From positions 1-28,428 of the forward strand of contig CALCVP010000032.1 of assembly GCA_937907705.1 (NCBI GenBank): 28,428 nt of DNA. The letters are read 5' to 3'. The position numbers and the translations under genes are program-made. Shown in pieces: positions 1 to 7,460 of this stretch. Each line of letters begins with the position of its first letter. The stretch's first letter is position 1. The notes beneath the pieces are model-generated. The model had not been told where the DNA came from, made no database searches, and worked only from the letters and a program-made list of their open reading frames with translations. This DNA is from an uncultured Prevotella sp. Its GTDB lineage: Bacteria > Bacteroidota > Bacteroidia > Bacteroidales > Bacteroidaceae.

Positions 1-594
1 AAAATCCATGTCGTAAAGCATTATTCCAAGATTTCTGTCCCCACCTCGTTCTGATGATAAAGCAGGTTTTATATTCTCTTTTTCTGTATCAACAAGACGA
101 AATGAAGCAGAAAACTCACGAGTGCCCAAATATGGCTGGTTAAAACATTGCCCCTTCCCCGCTCTACGCTCAAACATTTGATAATATTTCATGGGATTTT
201 CATCACTGCCAGGTTCATGGGCGAACAAATCGCCTTCAACTTTTCTCTTAGCTACAGAGCGGAACTCCATTCTTGCCCAAATACGATAGTGAACATCCTT
301 CAGCAGTAGACTATTCTTTTGTTGCCTCTTTTCTTCTATATAAATAGGTGATTTGCTCACAACTGCACCTACTTCATTTCTACGAATTGATGTCCATTTT
401 ATAGGATTTAGCACTTCTATTTTAGTTATTTGCCAATGAATGGCAGGTTTCCAAAATATAGCTTCAAATATAGCACGGGCAGCAGATGGTGTTATGACAT
501 CATAACTTACTCGCTCTACTTTCAGTTCCGGTCGGGTGAAACAAGCCATGTCGCCCCACACTTCCAAGCAATATTCTTTGTCGGTATATTTCAT
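1..594 (-). CDS. cas5c: Cas5c (type I-C Cascade subunit), 3' end outside window
   Basis: Cas5c (Cas5d) of the type I-C CRISPR system: a RAMP-fold protein that, in this subtype, replaces Cas6 as pre-crRNA endonuclease and then holds the crRNA 5' handle in Cascade. Reading the minus strand from the ATG at 594 gives 198 codons with no stop before the edge. Family signatures visible are WGDMACFTRPELKVERVSYD (residues 13-32), PSAARAIFEAIFWKPAIHW (36-54), a TSIRRNEVGAV segment (68-78) and FNQPYLGTREFSASF (151-165). Usual length is about 210-260 aa, so little is missing. It starts 31 bp after the cas3 stop, so the two are co-transcribed in the standard I-C order cas3-cas5-cas8c-cas7-cas4-cas1-cas2; the rest would lie left of this window. 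Catalytic residues were not assigned. Family call is confident; completeness is unknown. Confidence 0.93.
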   Translation of the reverse strand, partial: MKYTDKEYCLEVWGDMACFTRPELKVERVSYDVITPSAARAIFEAIFWKPAIHWQITKIEVLNPIKWTSIRRNEVGAVVSKSPIYIEEKRQQKNSLLLKDVHYRIWARMEFRSVAKRKVEGDLFAHEPGSDENPMKYYQMFERRAGKGQCFNQPYLGTREFSASFRLVDTEKENIKPALSSERGGDRNLGIMLYDMDF

Positions 595-625
595 ATTGTT
601 ATTTGTCTTTTATTGTCTATATTGT

Positions 626-2803
626 TTAGATAATTAACGATTCATCAGTCCATTCGTTATCCATACGCAAACCTATATACTCGTCATATTGTTGGCTGTA
701 ATCAACAACAAAGATTCCCGCTATCTTTTCAGAGACAACCCCCATTTTACACAAAGCCTCAAAATCCCTTTGATATATGTTTACGCTGTATCGAGACAGT
801 TTCTTCATCAAAAGATACGATGGACCTTCTTGTATTAACTGTTGTAGCAGCACTGTACTGTTTTTCCAGCGAATAAAAACATTTAGCCCTGCATCTTCTA
901 TCAGTTGAAATTCTTTCGCTGCACGTGCAAAATACATATTTTTGACATCGTATAGATAATGCTTCATGTCTTTTTGGTCAAAGCAATCTGTACCCTTATA
1001 TAATTGTCTAAAATAGCTGGTCATTGTTTCTGGAGCAAACCAATCAGATAATACATTTAAACGATGCCTTGCATTATTGCCATCTTGTATCAACCCCTTA
1101 GGCAGGTTATGTTCTTTAGCAAGACTAAACACGAATGTAGTGCAGATACCTTGTTTTCCCTCACGATTGCATCGTCCTGCTGCCTGCAAGATGGAATCCA
1201 ATCCTGCTTCCTGTCGAAATACAACAGGAAAATCAATATCTACTCCAGCTTCTATCAATTGAGTTGATACCACACGGATAATTTCATTCCTATCATCTTT
1301 GAGAGCTTCTTTTATCTTAGCAATGGTTTCACTTATATGAGCGGGGCACATCATTTTGGAGAGATGCAAAGTTATCCCTTCTTGTGGCAATCGTTCAAAT
1401 ATTTCCCTTGCATCTCTTCGGGTATTTACTATGCAAAGAACCCTCTTATGCTTCACCAGTGTATTTGCAATTTCATCATACGATTTTCCATTGTTATCTA
1501 TACTAAGTTTTACTCGTCTTAATTTCTCATTGAGTTTAAGTCCTTCCGGAACAATTTCCTTGATTTCTTTTATCCCGATAAAGGTCGCCTTTGGATTGCA
1601 CCCTTCTATGATTCCACTCAAAACAGGTTGGCTCGCTGTCGTAAGCAACACTGAAACATTAAATAATTTGTTGTATGTCTTTAAAGAGTCAACTATAGGT
1701 TGCAAGTAGTCCATGGGAAGAGTCTGCACCTCATCCAATATGAGAACACTGTTTACTATGTTGTGTAATTTCCTACAAGTTGATGGCTTGTTACTAAACA
1801 TAGACTCAAACAATTGCACATTGGTGGTAACAATAATAGGGTAATCCCAATTCTCGGTAGCTAACTTCATCCGTTCTTTGAGTTCCTCGTCATTTATATG
1901 TTCAGGGTCTACGCTACTATGGTGCTCCAGCACATTTCCGTTTCCAAATATACTTCTCAATATAGCGGCAGTCTGTACAATAATACTGGTATAAGGTATC
2001 GCTATAATAATTCTTTTTTGACCGTTATATATAGCATGTTTCATGGCCCATATTAAAGAAGACAAAGTCTTTCCTCCACCTGTTGGAACAGTTAAGCTGT
2101 AAAAACCCACTTGTGAACTTGAGGCATTAATACAAAGTCGTTGCACTTCATTCCTAATATGATTAACCTCTGTTTCTTTTGCATTTTCTTTTAAATCACG
2201 AAAATAATCTTCTAACATTGGAAGTAAATCTTTCAATGCAGTTTTGATTGAACGCAAATTCGAAGATTTTTTGTCCATGAAAGCTTCCGTATCGAGATAG
2301 TCGGCATCTACCAAACAAGAATATAACATACGCGCCAAGTGATGCCAATCGTTGGATTCACATCTGAATGATGGCTTTTCCAAATTGCTTTTCTTTATTT
2401 CGGTATTTATTTCTGCTGGTATTTCTTTTTTAAGTTCACTATTATTTCCATCCAATTCATCCGAATCATGCAAACCTGAATGGTGAGATAGAATTTGATT
2501 TACAAAGAAATTGTCTGCCGTCTTTCCATATAATCTTCTCGCAACAATCGCACCAACATAAGCATGATGGTAATCACCTGTAACTTTAGTCTTTGGTGCA
2601 TACCCACTTTCTTTTTTAATGTGTTGTTGGAATGCATTTGATTGTTTTCCAAGATCATGAAGTGTCCCTAATACTTTTCCCCAAGAATGCATGCCAAATT
2701 CACTTGCAAAGCCCGATGCCAGCTTTGCAACTCCAGCGGTATGCGCTTCATTGGTTTGGATTATCCAATGCTCGTTATCTTTATATATATGCGAAATTAC
2801 CAT
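626..2803 (-). CDS. cas3: Cas3 HD nuclease-helicase, type I-C
   Basis: Effector nuclease-helicase recruited by Cascade to unwind and degrade target DNA. Residue numbers count from an upstream GTG at 2821 (731 aa). N-terminal HD nuclease: H27, H55-D56, H85-H86, H113-H114, then the VDADYLDTEAF segment (171-181). Superfamily 2 helicase: Walker A TVPTGGGKT (244-252), DEVQ box (363-366), TTASQP (394-399), STQLIEAGVDID (519-530) and QAAGRCNREG (546-555). All key motifs are intact and the length is normal. The first possible codon in frame is GTG at 2821. I prefer the ATG at 2803, giving 725 aa: it begins at MVISHIYKD, close to the usual I-C start, and lies 1 nt after the stop of a 20-codon leader ORF. 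A strong promoter lies upstream at 2935-2965, and cas5c follows 31 bp downstream. Confidence 0.95.
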   Translation of the reverse strand: MVISHIYKDNEHWIIQTNEAHTAGVAKLASGFASEFGMHSWGKVLGTLHDLGKQSNAFQQHIKKESGYAPKTKVTGDYHHAYVGAIVARRLYGKTADNFFVNQILSHHSGLHDSDELDGNNSELKKEIPAEINTEIKKSNLEKPSFRCESNDWHHLARMLYSCLVDADYLDTEAFMDKKSSNLRSIKTALKDLLPMLEDYFRDLKENAKETEVNHIRNEVQRLCINASSSQVGFYSLTVPTGGGKTLSSLIWAMKHAIYNGQKRIIIAIPYTSIIVQTAAILRSIFGNGNVLEHHSSVDPEHINDEELKERMKLATENWDYPIIVTTNVQLFESMFSNKPSTCRKLHNIVNSVLILDEVQTLPMDYLQPIVDSLKTYNKLFNVSVLLTTASQPVLSGIIEGCNPKATFIGIKEIKEIVPEGLKLNEKLRRVKLSIDNNGKSYDEIANTLVKHKRVLCIVNTRRDAREIFERLPQEGITLHLSKMMCPAHISETIAKIKEALKDDRNEIIRVVSTQLIEAGVDIDFPVVFRQEAGLDSILQAAGRCNREGKQGICTTFVFSLAKEHNLPKGLIQDGNNARHRLNVLSDWFAPETMTSYFRQLYKGTDCFDQKDMKHYLYDVKNMYFARAAKEFQLIEDAGLNVFIRWKNSTVLLQQLIQEGPSYLLMKKLSRYSVNIYQRDFEALCKMGVVSEKIAGIFVVDYSQQYDEYIGLRMDNEWTDESLII

Positions 2804-2804
2804 A

Positions 2805-2867
2805 CTACTTACCTGTCGCACATTTAAAGAGAACGCCTACTATCCATATAAAAATTAATAATTCCAT
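2805..2867 (-). CDS. Possible 20-aa hydrophobic leader peptide before cas3
   Basis: An ATG at 2867 opens a 20-codon frame, MELLIFIWIVGVLFKCATGK, ending in TAG exactly 1 nt before the preferred cas3 ATG at 2803. It lies inside the transcript predicted from the promoter at 2935-2965. The stop-start arrangement would suit translational coupling. The peptide is hydrophobic with a basic end. There is no family evidence and such a short frame may be chance. Confidence 0.25.
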   Translation of the reverse strand: MELLIFIWIVGVLFKCATGK

Positions 2868-2934
2868 AGAAAATAGTTTTAACTGTTGATTATGTTTGGA
2901 CTCACTTCTTTCTCATCCCCATTGTATTGATTGA

Positions 2935-2965
2935 CAAATATAGTATATATATATATTATTGCAAA
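2935..2965 (-). promoter_or_regulatory. Promoter of the cas operon
   Basis: On the minus strand, TTTG (2965-2962), a 19-nt AT-rich spacer and TATATTTG (2942-2935) match the Bacteroidota housekeeping consensus TTTG-N19-21-TAnnTTTG exactly. Transcription would begin near 2928, leaving a leader of about 125 nt before the cas3 ATG. It is the only such match I saw between cas3 and fabD facing cas3. Confidence 0.75.
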
Positions 2966-2967
2966 CT

Positions 2968-3608
2968 TTCTTCTGCAAATTATTATAAATTAACTTATAA
3001 TGCAGCCAATATTATGTTATATAACATGATTTATAGAATTTTTCTTCATCCAATCTTACAATGCCGTATTTTTACCTATTCTTTACATATAGAGATATGC
3101 AATAGATAGGTATCTGTGGTAATAAGCCACAACTGAAGCATGGGATGACTTACCATACTTGAAGGCCATGGACTACATGGTACATGCAGCATATAATTAT
3201 AATAATATGTCAGATTGTTTTCATGGACATATAATATAGCTAATATATTGCCAGAGCATAGTCAAAGTCATGTAAAAGCACCGCTATTTTGTCTCGTAAC
3301 GTTCGGTACGCATGCTCACATCGAACGATATGAACACTCGTACCGTTCGATGTGAGCTTTCATTTCGTTCGATACGAGACAGCAACGCAGGACTTTTACA
3401 CAACTTTATGTATGCTTATAGAATACCGTTGCACAGGGCTTGATGTACAGACAGGTCTTGCGATGCTCGGCTTTACACATTGCAAGACTTGACAGGTATC
3501 AAATATCTGGTCTGGCGCAGTTTATTCACAGAAGCTATCAAGTATCATATTTTCAGACAATTACGTAAGCATCAAGCATAATGCAATCCATGACAAAATG
3601 CCAAATAT
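2968..3608. other. Gene-free stretch between cas operon and fabD
   Basis: No convincing gene lies here; the short open frame around 2927-3109 is very AT-rich and has a non-protein-like composition. The stretch contains the 144-bp palindrome listed separately. It also holds a weaker inverted repeat with arms GTCTTGC (3455-3461) and GCAAGAC (3482-3488). No CRISPR repeats or tandem repeats are visible, so the array is not on this side of the cas genes within the window. Confidence 0.6.
3264..3407. repeat. 144-bp nested palindrome, MITE-like
   Basis: Four separated pairs of arms share one centre at 3335.5: AAAGT/ACTTT at the ends, GTAAAAG (3272-3278) with CTTTTAC (3393-3399), GTCTCGTA (3291-3298) with TACGAGAC (3373-3380), and GCTCACATCGAACG (3314-3327) with CGTTCGATGTGAGC (3344-3357). 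The core also repeats the word CGTTCG in several orientations. It codes for nothing visible and is far more GC-rich than its flanks. No target duplication was identified. Confidence 0.75.
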
Positions 3609-3639
3609 TTTGTAGGATAAAAAAAAAGTAGTACCTTTG
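3609..3639 (+). promoter_or_regulatory. Promoter of fabD
   Basis: TTTG (3609-3612), a 19-nt spacer and TACCTTTG (3632-3639) match the Bacteroidota promoter consensus. The predicted start near 3646 gives a leader of about 35 nt before the fabD ATG. Confidence 0.75.
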
Positions 3640-3679
3640 TTGCGTATTATAAAAATAAAGTATAATAAAGAACAATTTT

Positions 3680-4567
3680 ATGAAAGCATTTGTATTTCCC
3701 GGTCAAGGTGCTCAGTTTGTGGGCATGGGTAAAGATTTGTATGATACCAATCCGTTAGCAAAAGAACTTTTTGAAAAAGCCAACAATATCTTAGGTTATA
3801 GAATTACAGATATCATGTTTAACGGTACCGATGAAGAACTCAAGCAGACTAAAGTTACACAACCTGCTGTATTTCTTCACAGCGTTATCAGCGCATTCTG
3901 CTTAGGCGATGCCTTTGACCCCAAGATGGTAGCCGGCCACTCTTTAGGTGAGTTCTCCGCACTTGTAGCTGTCGGTGCATTGAGCTTTGAAGATGGATTG
4001 AAGCTTGTTTATGCCCGTGCCATGGCTATGCAAAAAGCTTGCGACAAGGCCCCTTCTACAATGGCTGCCATTGTAGGTCTGCCAGATGATACAATAGAGA
4101 GGGTTTGTGCAGAAATCAACAAAGAGGGTCATGTCGTTGTTCCTGCCAATTACAATTGTCCAGGACAGCTGGTTATTTCCGGCAATGTAGAGGCTATCGG
4201 TGAAGCATGCGAAAAGCTGAAGGCAGCAGGAGCCAAGCGTGCTCTGCCATTAAAGGTAAGCGGCGCTTTCCACTCTCCACTGATGCAACCTGCCAAAGAC
4301 GAACTTCAGACAGCTATTGAGCATACTGAGTTTACTGCTCCAAAATGTCCCGTTTATCAAAATGTTGACGGCAAGCCTCACACTGATCCTTCTGAAATCA
4401 AGGCTAACCTTATTGCCCAATTGACAAGCAGTGTCCGTTGGACTTCTTGTGTACAAAACATGATTGCAGACGGTGCTGATGACTTTACAGAATGCGGTCC
4501 CGGCAAGGCTCTGCAAGGCATGATTGGCAGAATAGACAAGACTGTTTCTGTTCATGGCATTGCATAA
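3680..4567 (+). CDS. fabD: Malonyl-CoA:ACP transacylase FabD
   Basis: Transfers malonyl from CoA to acyl carrier protein, supplying the extender unit for type II fatty acid synthesis in the cytoplasm. The 295-aa protein has the expected length and layout: FPGQGAQFVGMG at residues 6-17, Q61 in the QPAVF segment, the nucleophile elbow GHSLGE (86-91, Ser88), Arg113 in YARAMAMQ, which binds the malonyl carboxylate in this family, and the catalytic His198 in SGAFHSPLM. The C-terminal ECGPGKALQGM segment is also typical. It stands alone, with its own promoter 40 bp upstream and a strong hairpin terminator downstream; the neighbouring cas and amylase genes are not functionally linked. The ATG at 3680 starts directly at the family N-terminus (MKAFVFPGQG). 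Confidence 0.97.
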   Translation: MKAFVFPGQGAQFVGMGKDLYDTNPLAKELFEKANNILGYRITDIMFNGTDEELKQTKVTQPAVFLHSVISAFCLGDAFDPKMVAGHSLGEFSALVAVGALSFEDGLKLVYARAMAMQKACDKAPSTMAAIVGLPDDTIERVCAEINKEGHVVVPANYNCPGQLVISGNVEAIGEACEKLKAAGAKRALPLKVSGAFHSPLMQPAKDELQTAIEHTEFTAPKCPVYQNVDGKPHTDPSEIKANLIAQLTSSVRWTSCVQNMIADGADDFTECGPGKALQGMIGRIDKTVSVHGIA

Positions 4568-4641
4568 CAAGCAGGTGTAAAAGATTAGTATTAATGAATA
4601 TTGCATAAACAAATATTTATTAATAGACATTAAGGAAGAAG

Positions 4642-4684
4642 GGTATGATTGATGATGTAGGATGATGTCAATCATACCTTTTTT
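4642..4684 (+). terminator. Intrinsic terminator of fabD
   Basis: A perfect 11-bp stem, GGTATGATTGA (4642-4652) with TCAATCATACC (4668-4678), is followed at once by six T (4679-4684). Confidence 0.9.
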
Positions 4685-4763
4685 GCATAGTCGTTGTATC
4701 GTATCAAAGCACACTTTCATAGCAGGTAGGGACTTTCAACATTAAAGTAACGAAAGAATATTT

Positions 4764-6443
4764 ATGAGTAAAGTAATTATTTATCAGATATTTACGCGTC
4801 TCTTTGGCAATAAGAAAAAGACGTGCAAGCAAAACGGAACCTATGAAGATAACGGTTGCGGAAAAATGAGTTTTTTTGACAAAGATGTATTGAAGCAAAT
4901 AAAGGATTTAGGTGTTACCCATGTCTGGTACACAGGCATCATCAGGCATGCTTCCAAGACTTCCTATGCCAAATACGGATTGCCCAAGCAGCATCCAGCC
5001 ATAGTCAAGGGAACCGCCGGCTCACCGTATGCCATAGTAGATTATTATGATGTTGACCCGGATTTGGCAGACCACATAGACAAGCGTATGGACGAGTTCA
5101 ATGCCTTGGTAAAACGCACCCATCAGGCAGACTTGAAAGTTATTATAGATTTTGTGCCAAATCATGTTGCCCGCCAATACCACTCCATAGAAAAGCCAAA
5201 AGGTGTAATAGATTTGGGGGAGAAAGACGATGTGAATATGCACTTCTCTGTGAATAACAATTTCTATTACTGCACCAACGCCCCTTTCAGTCCCCATATA
5301 GACCTTTATGCAGGAGAAGCAGAGCCTTATACAGAATTTCCAGCCAAGGCAACAGGCAATGATTGCTTTAACAACTCTCCTGACATGAATGACTGGTATG
5401 AAACCGTAAAGCTTAATTATGGCATTGATTACTGTGATGCAGGAGGCAAGTCGGAGCATTTTTCTCCTATACCCGATACCTGGTTCAAGATGCGCAAAAT
5501 ACTGCTGTTTTGGGCAGCTAAGGGCATAGACGGTTTCAGATGTGATATGGCAGAGATGGTTCCATGGCAGTTCTGGAAATGGGCTATAGCAGGAGTTAAA
5601 AAGCTCTACCCTGACATCGTCTTTATCGGTGAGGTGTACAATCCTTCTTTATACCGAACGTATATAGCCAGTGGCTTTGACTATCTTTACGATAAGGTAG
5701 GCATGTACGACTGCATGAAAGAAGTTATCTGTCATCGCCAGCCAGCCTCAGCCATTACTCCACAATGGCAAGCCGTGGACGACATACACCAGCATATCCT
5801 ATATTTTTTGGAAAACCATGATGAGCAACGCATAGCAAGCCCCTATTTTGCCGGCAATGCGTTGAAAGCGATACCGGCGGTAGCTGTCAATGCGCTCATG
5901 CGCGAGAACCCGTTCATGATTTATGCAGGTCAGGAATACGGCGAACCGGGAATGGACCATGAAGGCTTCAGTGGAACGGACGGGCGTACTACCATTTTTG
6001 ACTATTGGACCGTAAAGAGTCTCTTTGCCGGCTACATTAACAGAAAAGAACTGACCACAGAGCAAAAGCAATTAGAAGCCCTTTATACGCAGATATTGAA
6101 TATAGCAAAAACTGAGAAATCAGTTTCTGACGGTTTGTTCTTTGATGTCATGTATGCCAACTATAACAACGGCCAGTTTGATGCAGCCTCTTTATATGCC
6201 TTTATACGGAAGTATAAAGATGAGATGCTCATAGTAGTGGCTAACTTCTCTGCCAATGAAAAGGAGTGTTCTTTGCGTCTTCCACAACATGCTTTTGATT
6301 ATCTTCAATTGCCAGAGGGAGATTTTGATGCGAAAGAGCTGCTTTCTTCAACCAATTGCCACTTCTCTCTTATGCCCGATGGCTACATACCTGTACACAT
6401 CAATGGAAATTCTGCAAGTATCTTAAAGTTTGCATTTAAATAA
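4764..6443 (+). CDS. Cytoplasmic GH13 alpha-amylase family glycosidase
   Basis: Alpha-glucan-cleaving enzyme of family GH13, 559 aa. The four conserved GH13 regions are readable: DFVPNH (129-134), GFRCDMAEM with the nucleophile D261, FIGEVYN with the acid/base E290, and ENHDEQR with the transition-state D353. The N-terminal part begins the barrel directly (IIYQIFTRLFG), and the last ~80 residues look like the usual small beta domain (YAFIRKYKDEMLIVVANFS). There is no signal peptide, so it should act in the cytoplasm, most likely on glycogen or imported maltodextrins rather than on extracellular starch. Exact specificity cannot be read from sequence. An AlaX-like gene starts 9 nt after its stop, so the two are probably one transcript, ending at the hairpin near 6945. 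I saw no clear promoter match upstream. Confidence 0.93.
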   Translation: MSKVIIYQIFTRLFGNKKKTCKQNGTYEDNGCGKMSFFDKDVLKQIKDLGVTHVWYTGIIRHASKTSYAKYGLPKQHPAIVKGTAGSPYAIVDYYDVDPDLADHIDKRMDEFNALVKRTHQADLKVIIDFVPNHVARQYHSIEKPKGVIDLGEKDDVNMHFSVNNNFYYCTNAPFSPHIDLYAGEAEPYTEFPAKATGNDCFNNSPDMNDWYETVKLNYGIDYCDAGGKSEHFSPIPDTWFKMRKILLFWAAKGIDGFRCDMAEMVPWQFWKWAIAGVKKLYPDIVFIGEVYNPSLYRTYIASGFDYLYDKVGMYDCMKEVICHRQPASAITPQWQAVDDIHQHILYFLENHDEQRIASPYFAGNALKAIPAVAVNALMRENPFMIYAGQEYGEPGMDHEGFSGTDGRTTIFDYWTVKSLFAGYINRKELTTEQKQLEALYTQILNIAKTEKSVSDGLFFDVMYANYNNGQFDAASLYAFIRKYKDEMLIVVANFSANEKECSLRLPQHAFDYLQLPEGDFDAKELLSSTNCHFSLMPDGYIPVHINGNSASILKFAFK

Positions 6444-6452
6444 CAGTACATT

Positions 6453-6926
6453 ATGGACGATGATAAATATGTATTAAACACGCGCAACAAAGAAGATTTT
6501 CCTCCTGCCCATACAGCTGAGCATTTGCTCAATCAGACCATGATAAGGATGTTTGGATGCGACAGGTCTACCAATGCGCATATAGAGCGCAAGAAAAGCA
6601 AAATCAGTTATATACTTGACCACAAGCCTTCCAAACAGGAAGAAAAAGAGATAGAAAACAAGATGAATGAGTTAATCCAAGAGGACTTGCCTGTTAGATA
6701 CGAATTTGTCAATCGCAATGAGATACCCAAAGGAGTGTCTTTAGTCAACTTACCTCATGACACCTCAGAAAAAATAAGATTAGTGTATATCGGCGATTAT
6801 GATGTTTGTCCATGCATAGGCAAGCATGTACGTTCTACGGGACAGATAGGAAAGTTTGTACTATTAGGAACGAATTGGGACCAGGCAACAATGTCTTTTC
6901 GCATACGCTTTAAAATAGTGCAATAG
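6453..6926 (+). CDS. AlaX-like aminoacyl-tRNA editing protein
   Basis: Stand-alone relative of the editing (second additional) domain of threonyl- and alanyl-tRNA synthetases; such proteins hydrolyse mischarged tRNA, typically Ser-tRNA(Ala) or Ser-tRNA(Thr). In the 157-aa sequence the zinc site is visible as HTAEH (H20, H24) and CPCIGKH (C119, C121, H125), i.e. HxxxH plus CxxxH. The segment GDYDVCPCIGKHVRSTGQIG (114-133) is the family's signature stretch. No synthetase catalytic domain or nucleotide-binding motif is present. It lies 9 nt downstream of the GH13 gene and is presumably co-transcribed; the pairing has no obvious functional logic. Which mischarged tRNA it clears (Ala or Thr) cannot be decided here. 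Confidence 0.85.
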   Translation: MDDDKYVLNTRNKEDFPPAHTAEHLLNQTMIRMFGCDRSTNAHIERKKSKISYILDHKPSKQEEKEIENKMNELIQEDLPVRYEFVNRNEIPKGVSLVNLPHDTSEKIRLVYIGDYDVCPCIGKHVRSTGQIGKFVLLGTNWDQATMSFRIRFKIVQ

Positions 6927-6944
6927 AGGGAAACGCATAACAAC

Positions 6945-6988
6945 AGGCTCACTTTATAAGACATAAATACTGCTTATCAAGTGAGCCT
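6945..6988 (+). terminator. Hairpin after the amylase-AlaX unit
   Basis: A 10-bp stem, AGGCTCACTT (6945-6954) with AAGTGAGCCT (6979-6988), extended inward by ATAAG/CTTAT. The following ATTCTTGTATTG is only moderately T-rich, so termination may be incomplete. Confidence 0.6.
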
Positions 6989-7053
6989 ATTCTTGTATTG
7001 TCTGCACAATGGTTAAACAAGTAAAGGTAGCTACCCAAATATTTCCGATATTT

Positions 7054-7085
7054 TTTGTTCGTAACAAAAAATATACGTATCTTTG
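7054..7085 (+). promoter_or_regulatory. Promoter of tRNA-Ser
   Basis: TTTG (7054-7057), a 20-nt spacer and TATCTTTG (7078-7085) fit the Bacteroidota consensus. The tRNA 5' end at 7098 lies 12 nt after the -7 box, which leaves a very short leader. Confidence 0.8.
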
Positions 7086-7097
7086 CATCTGCAATAA

Positions 7098-7186
7098 GGA
7101 AGATTGGCAGAGTGACCGAATGCGCTGGACTCGAAATCCGGTATACCATCTTATTGGTATCGGGGGTTTGAATCCCTCATCTTCCG
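7098..7186 (+). tRNA. tRNA-Ser(CGA)
   Basis: An 89-nt type II tRNA. The acceptor stem GGAAGAT (7098-7104) pairs perfectly with ATCTTCC (7179-7185), with G as discriminator. The anticodon arm is CTGGA-CTCGAAA-TCCGG, giving anticodon CGA (reads UCG). The long variable arm ATACC...GGTAT is the serine hallmark, and the T arm is GGGGG-TTTGAAT-CCCTC. CCA is not encoded; a short T run follows. The T loop has T where C56 is normally found. Confidence 0.95.
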
Positions 7187-7460
7187 CTTTTTGGTAATAT
7201 ATACTTAGAATTACCCCCTCATACCTATTCTTTTTAAACAATTGTTTAATGCATATATTAGGTAATAGGCAGTTTCTCATTGGTCCTTCTTCCAGCAATA
7301 GTGTTGTTTTCTCACTGCAAAAGGCAGTAATGCCCATAGAACAAGGGGCACAGACCTATGAAAGGAGACATTCTTTGAACACTTTAAGCAGGTGTTCAAA
7401 ATGAATCGTATGTATGAAATCCTTTTTAATTAATCTGAACACCTACTTACAAGAAAAACT
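7187..7460. other. Gene-free stretch with several small palindromes
   Basis: No gene is visible. The stretch contains a perfect 16-bp palindrome TTAAACAATTGTTTAA (7234-7249), a GGTAAT/ATTACC pair (7193-7198, 7210-7215) just after the tRNA, and the first copy of the short inverted-repeat element listed separately. It separates the plus-strand tRNA from a minus-strand operon, so transcription converges here. Confidence 0.5.
7385..7449. repeat. Short inverted-repeat element, copy 1
   Basis: Terminal inverted repeats TAAGCAGGTGTTCA (7385-7398) and its mirror at 7436-7449 (one mismatch) enclose 37 bp. A second copy with the same ends and a similar internal ATACGATTmATTT word (m = A or C) occurs at about 17904-17977. 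Both copies lie just past the stop codon of a minus-strand gene (16 and 5 nt). In copy 1 a further arm, TTTGAACAC (7374-7382), can pair with GTGTTCAAA (7392-7400), giving two mutually exclusive hairpins. Confidence 0.65.

Noticed and set aside
2927..3109. 60-codon AT-rich open frame after the cas promoter
   Set aside because: It starts inside the cas promoter region and is dominated by I, Y and N codons produced by AT-rich DNA.
3280..3400. CRISPR array reading of the repeated CGTTCG words
   Set aside because: The copies are inverted about one centre and not evenly spaced direct repeats, and there are no spacer-like units.
4570..4600. Possible third copy of the short inverted-repeat element after fabD
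   Set aside because: AAGCAGGTGT and a nearby AGATTA resemble one end, but the opposite end GAACACC is missing, so the likeness may be chance.
4250..4720. 156-codon minus-strand open frame
   Set aside because: It is antisense to the FabD coding region and crosses the fabD terminator; composition is that of a shadow frame.
5022..5459. 145-codon minus-strand open frame within the amylase gene
   Set aside because: It lies entirely antisense to the GH13 gene whose catalytic motifs are clear.
6987..7337. Minus-strand open frame over tRNA-Ser
   Set aside because: It covers the well-formed tRNA-Ser and its promoter, so coding is very unlikely.
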